Positions 4,191 to 14,264 of a stretch of DNA of 14,264 nt are shown piece after piece. This DNA comes from Sutterellaceae bacterium (GTDB lineage Bacteria; Pseudomonadota; Gammaproteobacteria; Burkholderiales; Burkholderiaceae_F). The stretch covers positions 1-14,264 of the forward strand of contig JAUNOJ010000019.1 in the NCBI GenBank assembly GCA_030531135.1, in the 5' to 3' direction. The notes beneath the pieces are model-generated. The model made no database searches, was not told where the DNA came from, and saw only the letters and a list, made by a program, of their open reading frames with translations. How positions within the stretch are numbered: position 1 is the first letter of the stretch; every line of letters begins with the position of its first letter. A program made the position numbers and the translations under genes.

Positions 4191-7100
4191 ATGTCGTACT
4201 CGTTCACTGAAAAGAAGCGTATTCGGAAGAGTTTTGCTACACGTCCGAGCGTCCTTGAAGTGCCCTCTTTGTTGGAAACGCAGCTGCGCAGCTACGAAGA
4301 GTTTCTGCAAGCCGATGTCAAGCCCGAAAGTCGTAAGGACACGGGCCTGCAGGCGGCTTTTACTTCCATTTTCCCCATCAGTAGCCACAACGGCTACGCC
4401 CGTTTGAAGTTCTTGAGCTACAGGCTCGAAGAACCCGAATTCGATGTGGCCGAGTGCCAATTGCGCGGTTTGACCTATTGCTCCGCGCTTCGTGCACGCA
4501 TTCAACTTGAAATTTTCGATCGCGATTCGGCCAAGCCCGATACCGTCAAGGAAATTCGCGAAAACGAAGTGTACATGGGCGAAATTCCGCTCATGACCGA
4601 AAAGGCTTCGTTTATCGTCAACGGCAGCGAACGCGTTATCGTCAGCCAGTTGCACCGCTCGCCCGGTATCTTCTTCGAGCACGACAAGGGTAAGACCCAC
4701 TCTTCGGGCAAACTCTTGTTCTCAGCTCGCGTGATTCCTTACCGCGGCTCTTGGTTGGACTTCGAATTCGATCCGAAGGATATCGTTTATTTCCGTGTCG
4801 ACCGTCGTCGCAAGATGCCCGCAACGATTTTGTTGAAGGCCATCGGCTTGACGCCGGAAGAAATTTTGGCTCGCTTCTACGATTTCGATCAGTTTAAGCT
4901 CACCGCTAAGGCTGCCTCCTGGCAGTTCGACCCGTCTCGTCTGCAGGGCGAAACGGCCGCCTTTGACATCAAAGACGGCGAAGGTAAGCTGATCGTTGCA
5001 AAGGACAAGCGCGTCACGGCTCGTCACGTCCGTTTGATGAAGGAAGCCGGTGTCAACGACGCCGTTGTCAGCGACGATTTCCTGATCGGTCGCGTGTTGG
5101 CCAAGGCCATCTACAGCAAGGACACCGGTGAAAAGGTTGTCGACGCCAATGCCGAAATCACGGAAGAAATTTTGGCGACTTTGCGCGAACTGAAGATTCG
5201 TTCGCTCGAAACGTTGTACACCAACGATTTGGATCGCGGCGCTTACATGTCCGAAACTTTGCGTTTGGACGACACGCCCGACTCTTTGAGCGCTCGTATC
5301 GCCATCTATCGTATGATGCGCCCGGGTGAGCCGCCCACGGAAGATGCCGTCGAAGGTTTGTTCAATCGTTTGTTCTTCGATGCCGAAGCTTACGATTTGT
5401 CTCGCGTCGGCCGCATGAAGGTCAACGCCCGTTTCGGCCGCGACAGCGCCGAAGGCTTGATGACTCTGACCAACGAAGACATCATCGACACGATGCAGGT
5501 CTTGGTGGCATTGCGCAACGGTGCCGACGACGTCGTTTTGACCGATGCCGACGGCAACAAGCGTACGGTTGAAATCCACGGCGTGGACGATATCGACCAC
5601 TTGGGCAATCGTCGCGTGCGTTGCGTGGGCGAATTGACGGAAAATCAGTTCCGTTCTGGCTTGGTGCGTGTGGAACGCGCCGTGCGCGAACGTTTGGGTT
5701 CTGCCGAAAGCGACGGTTTGACCCCGCAGGACTTGATCAACTCCAAGCCCATTTCCGCAGCCATTCGCGAATTCTTCGGTTCGTCTCAGTTGAGCCAGTT
5801 CATGGATCAGACGAATCCGTTGTCCGAAATCACCCACAAGCGTCGTATTTCCGCTTTGGGTCCGGGCGGTTTGACGCGCGAACGTGCCGGCTTCGAAGTG
5901 CGTGACGTGCACGCGACCCACTACGGCCGCGTCTGCCCGATTGAAACGCCTGAAGGTCCGAACATCGGCTTGATCAACTCCTTGGCTCTGTATGCTCGTT
6001 TGAACGACTACGGCTTCTTGGAAACGCCTTATCGTAAGGTCGAAAACGGCGTGGCATTGAAGGGCGAAGGCAACATTCACTATTTGTCCGCCATTGAAGA
6101 AGGCAAATACGTGATTGCTCAGGCCAACGCCGATATGGATGAAAACGGTCGTTTGATCGGCGACTTGGTCAGTGCGCGTGAAAACGGCGAATTCATTATG
6201 GCTTCGCCCGATCGCATCGAGTACATGGACGTGGCACCGGCTCAGATCGTGTCCGTGGCTGCCAGCTTGATTCCGTTCTTGGAACACGATGACGCAAACC
6301 GTGCATTGATGGGTTCCAACATGCAACGTCAGGGCGTGCCCTGCTTGCGCCCGGAAAAACCCGTTGTGGGTACCGGCGTGGAACGTACCGTTGCCGTGGA
6401 CTCCAAGGCAACGGTGCAGGCTCGTCGCGGCGGCGTGATCGAATATGTCGACGCCAACCGCGTCGTGGTTCGTGTCAACGACGATGAAAACGTGGCCGGC
6501 GAAGTCGGTGTGGACATCTACAGCTTGCAGAAGTTCACGCGATCCAACGGTTCGACCACCTTGAATCAGCGTCCGATCGTCAAGAAGGGCGACATGGTTG
6601 CCAAGGGCGACGTGTTGGCCGACGGCGCTTCGACCGATATGGGCGAATTGGCTTTGGGTCAGAACATGCTCATCGCCTTTATGCCGTGGAACGGTTACAA
6701 CTACGAAGACTCGGTGTTGATTTCCGAACGCGTGGTTGCAGACGATCGCTACACGTCCATTCACATTGAAGAACTCGACGTGGTGGCTCGCGACACCAAG
6801 TTGGGACCGGAAGACATTACCCGCGATATTTCCAACTTGTCGGAAAACCAGCTTAACCGCTTGGATGACTCCGGTATCGTGTTTATCGGCGCCGAAGTCA
6901 AGGCCGGCGACGTGTTGGTCGGTAAGGTCACTCCGAAGGGCGAAACCCAGTTGACGCCCGAAGAAAAACTTTTGCGCGTGATTTTCGGCGAAAAGGCCAG
7001 CGACGTGAAGGATACGAGCTTGCGCGTGCCCTCCGGCATGGCAGGTACCGTGATCGACGTTCAGGTCTTTACCCGCGAAGGCGTGGAAAAAGACAAGCGT

Positions 7101-8372
7101 GCTTGCGCCATTATCGACGAACAGCTCAAGCGCTACGATCGCGACTTGAAGAATGCTTTGCGCATTGTGGAAACCGACGTTTTCGCACGTTTGCGTCGTC
7201 AGTTGGCCGGTCGCAAGGCCTCGGGCGGCCCCGCCGGCATCACGGCCGGTACGGTTTTGACGGCTGAAATCCTCGAAGCCATCAATGGCTACGATCTGCT
7301 CGAAATCCGCATGCAGACCGAAGAAGACCAGAAGTTGGTCGACTTGGCTCGTAAGGTTGTCGACGACAAGCGCGAAGAAAATAAAGAACTCTATGCTCGC
7401 AAGAGCGACAAGCTCAATCGCGGCGACGAATTGCCTCCGGGCGTTTTGAAGATGGTCAAGGTCTTCATCGCCGAGAAGCGTCGTTTGCAGCCCGGCGACA
7501 AGATGTCCGGCCGTCACGGTAACAAGGGTGTGGTCTCCAAGATCTGCCCGATCGAAGATATGCCGTACATGGCCGACGGTCGCCCCGCCGACATTTGCTT
7601 GAATCCGTTGGGTGTGCCCAGCCGTATGAACATCGGTCAGATTCTGGAAGTCCATCTCGGTTGGGCTGCCAAGGGTTTGGGCTGGCGTATTGCCGAAATG
7701 CTCAAGACCGAACAGGCCAAGCAGATGCGCGCTTTCTTGAACGAGGTGTACAACCGCACCGGCAAGAAGGAAGACCTCGACAGCTTGTCCGACGAAGAGT
7801 TGATGACGTTGGCCAAGAATTTGGCTAACGGCGTACCGTTTGCCACTCCGGTGTTCGACGGTGCCAGCGAAGAACAAATTCGCATGATGCTCGATTTGGC
7901 CTTCCCGGACGAAGAAGCCAAGAAGTTGCAGTTGACTCCTGCCAAGACGCAGGCCACGCTCTATGACGGCCGTACCGGCGATCCGTTCGATCGTCCCGTG
8001 ACCGTCGGCTTCATGCACTTCTTGAAGTTGCACCACTTGGTCGACGACAAGATGCACGCTCGTTCGACCGGTCCGTACAGCCTCGTGACGCAGCAGCCCT
8101 TGGGCGGTAAGGCTCAGTTCGGCGGCCAGCGTTTCGGTGAAATGGAAGTTTGGGCACTGGAAGCCTACGGCGCAAGCTATGTCTTGCAGGAAATGTTGAC
8201 CGTCAAGTCCGACGACGTCAACGGCCGTACCAAGGTCTACGAAAACATCGTGGGCGGCGAACACCAGATCGATGCGGGCATGCCCGAATCGTTCAACGTG
8301 TTGGTGAAGGAAATCCGTTCGCTCGGTATTGATATCGACCTCGTCAAGAATGACGACATTTCGAAGGAATAA
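4191..8372 (+). CDS. rpoB: DNA-directed RNA polymerase subunit beta
   Basis: 1393 residues. Start chosen at ATG 4191 ([15 protein letters not shown]), which has CGGAG at 4181-4185 and the family N-terminus; an upstream in-frame ATG at 4074 would lie in the leader hairpin. The rifampicin pocket is intact and wild type: [28 protein letters not shown], with D539, H549 and S554 matching E. coli D516, H526 and S531. E839/D840 (YNYEDS) and K1104/K1112 ([12 protein letters not shown]) are the active-site residues. It is longer than E. coli (1342); one clear addition is about 17 residues at 445-464. The usual VHPTHYGR reads VHATHYGR (A575). rpoC follows after 5 nt, with its ribosome site inside this gene's end. 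Confidence 0.98.
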   Translation: MSYSFTEKKRIRKSFATRPSVLEVPSLLETQLRSYEEFLQADVKPESRKDTGLQAAFTSIFPISSHNGYARLKFLSYRLEEPEFDVAECQLRGLTYCSALRARIQLEIFDRDSAKPDTVKEIRENEVYMGEIPLMTEKASFIVNGSERVIVSQLHRSPGIFFEHDKGKTHSSGKLLFSARVIPYRGSWLDFEFDPKDIVYFRVDRRRKMPATILLKAIGLTPEEILARFYDFDQFKLTAKAASWQFDPSRLQGETAAFDIKDGEGKLIVAKDKRVTARHVRLMKEAGVNDAVVSDDFLIGRVLAKAIYSKDTGEKVVDANAEITEEILATLRELKIRSLETLYTNDLDRGAYMSETLRLDDTPDSLSARIAIYRMMRPGEPPTEDAVEGLFNRLFFDAEAYDLSRVGRMKVNARFGRDSAEGLMTLTNEDIIDTMQVLVALRNGADDVVLTDADGNKRTVEIHGVDDIDHLGNRRVRCVGELTENQFRSGLVRVERAVRERLGSAESDGLTPQDLINSKPISAAIREFFGSSQLSQFMDQTNPLSEITHKRRISALGPGGLTRERAGFEVRDVHATHYGRVCPIETPEGPNIGLINSLALYARLNDYGFLETPYRKVENGVALKGEGNIHYLSAIEEGKYVIAQANADMDENGRLIGDLVSARENGEFIMASPDRIEYMDVAPAQIVSVAASLIPFLEHDDANRALMGSNMQRQGVPCLRPEKPVVGTGVERTVAVDSKATVQARRGGVIEYVDANRVVVRVNDDENVAGEVGVDIYSLQKFTRSNGSTTLNQRPIVKKGDMVAKGDVLADGASTDMGELALGQNMLIAFMPWNGYNYEDSVLISERVVADDRYTSIHIEELDVVARDTKLGPEDITRDISNLSENQLNRLDDSGIVFIGAEVKAGDVLVGKVTPKGETQLTPEEKLLRVIFGEKASDVKDTSLRVPSGMAGTVIDVQVFTREGVEKDKRACAIIDEQLKRYDRDLKNALRIVETDVFARLRRQLAGRKASGGPAGITAGTVLTAEILEAINGYDLLEIRMQTEEDQKLVDLARKVVDDKREENKELYARKSDKLNRGDELPPGVLKMVKVFIAEKRRLQPGDKMSGRHGNKGVVSKICPIEDMPYMADGRPADICLNPLGVPSRMNIGQILEVHLGWAAKGLGWRIAEMLKTEQAKQMRAFLNEVYNRTGKKEDLDSLSDEELMTLAKNLANGVPFATPVFDGASEEQIRMMLDLAFPDEEAKKLQLTPAKTQATLYDGRTGDPFDRPVTVGFMHFLKLHHLVDDKMHARSTGPYSLVTQQPLGGKAQFGGQRFGEMEVWALEAYGASYVLQEMLTVKSDDVNGRTKVYENIVGGEHQIDAGMPESFNVLVKEIRSLGIDIDLVKNDDISKE

Positions 8373-8377
8373 ATTTC

Positions 8378-12790
<4,413 letters not shown>

Positions 12791-12809
12791 TCCTCCGTAA
12801 AAGAGGTGT

Positions 12810-12835
12810 GAGCAAAGTCCTAAAAAGCTTTGCTC
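12810..12835 (+). other. First of two tandem hairpins after rpoC
   Basis: GAGCAAAG (12810-12817) and CTTTGCTC (12828-12835) are exact complements with a 10-nt loop. It is followed by AAAAA rather than T, so it is not itself a terminator. It directly abuts the terminator hairpin and may shield the mRNA 3' end from exonucleases or help RNA polymerase pause. Confidence 0.6.
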
Positions 12836-12876
12836 AAAAAGACCGCAGAAGGAATATTTCGTCTGCGGTCTTTTTT
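12836..12876 (+). terminator. Intrinsic terminator of the rpoBC operon
   Basis: GACCGCAGA (12841-12849) pairs exactly with TCTGCGGTC (12862-12870), extended by A5 (12836-12840) against a T6 run (12871-12876). The A-stem-T arrangement also works in reverse, so it could end antisense transcription as well. It separates the polymerase block from the following respiratory genes. Confidence 0.92.
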
Positions 12877-12941
12877 CGCCCGTACGATTGAGTCGATATG
12901 CGATTTGTGAATATCGCGGGATACTCCTATCGTAGAAAGGG

Positions 12942-12969
12942 TTTATACCAATTCGGACGGGGTTACAAT
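12942..12969 (+). promoter_or_regulatory. Possible sigma70 promoter for the cytochrome operon
   Basis: TTTATA (12942-12947), 16-bp spacing, TACAAT (12964-12969; five of six match). It lies between the rpoC terminator and the cytochrome gene and would give a leader of about 97 nt. Upstream, 12877-12941 holds short inverted repeats (GCGAT/ATCGC at 12900-12917; GATA/TATC at 12920-12931) but no clear FNR, NarL or TorR operator. Weak motif evidence. Confidence 0.4.
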
Positions 12970-12977
12970 CAAGAATA

Positions 12978-13056
12978 TTTGTCAGAATGATTCGACAATG
13001 CCGGAGGGAGTTTGTCAGTCTTTCAGTTTTCTTCCGGCGGTATCGGATCGCGATAC
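12978..13056 (+). promoter_or_regulatory. Repeats and hairpins in the cytochrome gene leader
   Basis: TTTGTCAG occurs twice in the same orientation (12978-12985 and 13011-13018). TTGTC (12979-12983) is also mirrored by GACAA (12994-12998). GCCGGAGG (13000-13007) pairs with CTTCCGGC (13031-13038; one G-T pair), hiding a GGAGGGAG sequence. GTATCG/CGATAC (13040-13045/13051-13056) forms a hairpin just before the true ribosome site. These could be a regulator-binding region or an mRNA control element. No matching known motif was recognised. Confidence 0.35.
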
Positions 13057-13072
13057 ATGGGAGAAAAACGCC

Positions 13073-13654
13073 ATGAAGATTTCCTTAGCAGTAGCTGTGT
13101 TAGCGACTGCCTTTTCCGGAGCTGTGTTTGCCGCTCCGGTTCAATATACGACCGCAACGGTCGAAATCAACGCCAAACCTTCGGCAGACTATCTCGGTAC
13201 GGTTGATGTCGCTACGCCCGTGACCGTTTTGGAAAAAAAGGGCGATAAAGTCAAAGTACGCGTCAACGGTTGGGCGCTGACCGAGTATCCGTCTCAAATC
13301 TTTTCCGAAGCGGGCGTGCGTATCGAATACGCCGGCTTTGACGAAGAAAGTGCCGTGAAGTTTACGGACAAATCCGAACGCAAGACCGTGCAAGACAACG
13401 AATGGGTCAAAGCTTCTGCCGAAGGATGGATCGACGCCAAAGCTTTGACGCAAAACGTGCAGGCGCTCTGGAAACAGGGAGAGGCGCGTTTGGGCGATGC
13501 CTGTTCGTCGTGTCACGGTGCTCCCAAGGCCGATCACTTTACCGCCAATCAGTGGGCCAGCCAGTTGCCCGTCAAGGGCGGTCGAGCAGGACATTCTCGT
13601 GCCGGCGCAAATGCGCTGATGTTTAAGTATTTGCAGACACATGCAAAGAAATAA
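13073..13654 (+). CDS. Secreted monohaem cytochrome c with SH3-like N-terminal domain (TorC C-terminal-like)
   Basis: 193 residues. The start is ATG 13073, where GGGAG (13059-13063) precedes a clear Sec signal peptide MKISLAVAVLATAFSGAVFA (likely cut after A20). A longer reading from 12998 would bury that signal. Residues about 21-125 look like a beta-rich SH3-type domain (KPSADYLGTVDVATPVTVLEKKGDKVKVRVNGW). The haem-binding motif is CSSCH (C144, C147, H148), with M183 a plausible distal ligand. FTANQW (157-161) and KYLQTH resemble the C-terminal haem domain of TorC-type electron donors. It probably carries electrons to the molybdoenzyme encoded 78 nt downstream. No tetrahaem NapC/NirT membrane domain is present, so its own reductant is unknown. 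Confidence 0.85.
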   Translation: MKISLAVAVLATAFSGAVFAAPVQYTTATVEINAKPSADYLGTVDVATPVTVLEKKGDKVKVRVNGWALTEYPSQIFSEAGVRIEYAGFDEESAVKFTDKSERKTVQDNEWVKASAEGWIDAKALTQNVQALWKQGEARLGDACSSCHGAPKADHFTANQWASQLPVKGGRAGHSRAGANALMFKYLQTHAKK

Positions 13655-13732
13655 GCGTAAAAACACAATAAAAGACGCTAAAAGCAATTAAATTTTGATA
13701 ACTTTTTCGACCCAGAAAAGGAATAGAGAGAA

Positions 13733-14264
13733 ATGTTGAATCGTCGCGATCTGTTTAAAGTCGCCGGCGCAGCCACGCTGTCCGGTGTCGTGCCCGCAAG
13801 TCAAGCCGTTGCTCAAAGTGCCGGCAAAGTCAAAGCAACCCCCGCAAACGTTGCCAAAACCTATCAGGGCGGCGTAACGGCCGGTCCCGTCTTGAAAGGA
13901 CAGGGCGACTTGTCGTTGTCCAAGACTTTCAACCTCGGCAAGTCGGTTCTCAACGACGGCGAAGTGATGAATGCTTCGCACTGGGGCGTGTATAAAGCGC
14001 ATATCAAAGGCGGCAAGATCGAGCGCCTGGAGCCCGTGGGCGAAGACAATGCACCTTCGATGCAATTGCAAGCCGTCGCGCAGCAACCGTATAACAACGC
14101 TCGCATCCGCTACCCGATGGTGCGCTTGAGCTATTTGAAAAAGGGTTACAAGGCCGGCGGCAAAAAGCGCGGTGCCGAACCGTTTGTGCGCGTGAGCTGG
14201 GATAAGGCGCTGGAGTTGGTTGCCTCCGAACTCAAACGCGTGCGCGACACTTACGGGCCTTCGT
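13733..14264 (+). CDS. Tat-exported molybdopterin oxidoreductase, TorA/BisC class (3' truncated)
   Basis: The first 177 residues are present; the gene continues past the window. It starts MLNRRDLFKVAGAATLSGVV, a twin-arginine signal (R4-R5) with probable cleavage after AVA near residue 27, so the enzyme is periplasmic. SHWGVYKAHIKGGKIERLEP (82-101), ARIRYPMVRLSYLKKG (123-138) and FVRVSWDKALELVASEL (151-167) match the N-terminal domain of TMAO/DMSO/biotin sulfoxide reductases. It lacks the N-terminal four-cysteine Fe-S motif, as expected for this type III group. About 50 residues between the signal and SHWG are longer than in E. coli TorA. AAGGAA (13718-13723) is the ribosome site. There is no terminator after the cytochrome gene, so they are probably cotranscribed. 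The substrate cannot be told from this part. Confidence 0.85.
   Translation, partial: MLNRRDLFKVAGAATLSGVVPASQAVAQSAGKVKATPANVAKTYQGGVTAGPVLKGQGDLSLSKTFNLGKSVLNDGEVMNASHWGVYKAHIKGGKIERLEPVGEDNAPSMQLQAVAQQPYNNARIRYPMVRLSYLKKGYKAGGKKRGAEPFVRVSWDKALELVASELKRVRDTYGPS

Noticed and set aside
5781..5855. Possible rifampicin-resistance change (Thr in DQTNP instead of Asn in E. coli)
   Set aside because: As I recall, Thr at this place is common in betaproteobacteria, and the main resistance positions (D, H, S equivalents of 516, 526, 531) are wild type.
4722..8264. 1180-residue minus-strand ORF opposite rpoB
   Set aside because: It is codon-aligned with rpoB, rich in His/Gln/Val as expected for the complement of GTG/TTG/GAC-type codons, and shows no known domain: a codon-bias shadow.
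12922..12928. TACTCCT, a match to the NarL heptamer consensus
   Set aside because: A single degenerate heptamer without a partner is expected by chance; no paired 7-2-7 arrangement was found.
12998..13072. 25-residue N-terminal extension of the cytochrome from ATG 12998
   Set aside because: It would place a clear Sec signal peptide internally; ATG 13073 has a good Shine-Dalgarno and starts exactly at the signal.

Overview
The window is the classic bacterial tuf-trpT-secE-nusG-rplKAJL-rpoBC gene block, followed after a strong terminator by the start of an accessory periplasmic respiratory operon. All genes lie on the + strand. Protein details (RpoB rifampicin-region wording, the RpoC N-terminus, a beta' SI3 insertion, a Trp tRNA beside tuf) place it in the Proteobacteria, most like Burkholderiales. 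The strong TTG preference for Leu, the moderate GC, and a TorA-like enzyme with its own small cytochrome c suggest a Sutterellaceae-type gut anaerobe (Sutterella/Parasutterella group). That family call is inference from memory, not a computed placement.

Layout. 1-54: last codons of EF-Tu. 101-176: tRNA-Trp. 272-658: secE. 678-717: strong hairpin terminator. 743-1312: nusG. 1313-1448: a large palindrome carrying the likely rplK promoter, then a leader that looks like the L1 autoregulatory site. 1449-2572: rplK-rplA. 2573-2935: a 363-nt non-coding leader with an L10-type RNA and a second compact RNA fold touching the rplJ Shine-Dalgarno. 2936-3895: rplJ-rplL. 3896-4190: an attenuator, a likely promoter and a very long imperfect hairpin (candidate RNase III site). 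4191-12790: rpoB-rpoC. 12810-12876: tandem hairpins, the second a textbook intrinsic terminator. 12877-13072: promoter and leader of the next operon. 13073-13654: a secreted SH3-like/monohaem cytochrome c. 13733 to the end: N-terminal part of a Tat-exported TorA/BisC-class molybdoenzyme, cut by the window edge.

How it works together. The first block supplies the translation factor, the translocon subunit, the transcription elongation factor, the L11-L1 and L10-L12 stalk proteins and the two large RNA polymerase subunits. The gaps between genes hold an unusually dense series of RNA control elements: terminator before nusG, L1 site before rplK, L10 leader before rplJ, attenuator plus processing hairpin before rpoB. 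These would let one gene block deliver different amounts of each product. The last two genes are unrelated and probably pass electrons to an S-oxide or N-oxide in the periplasm.

No CRISPR array, insertion sequence or other mobile element was seen. The most notable observations are the 133-nt hairpin before rpoB, the mutually exclusive folds before rplJ, a palindrome overlapping the rplK promoter, a terminator splitting secE from nusG, and lineage-type additions in RpoB (about 17 residues) and in the RpoC tail.
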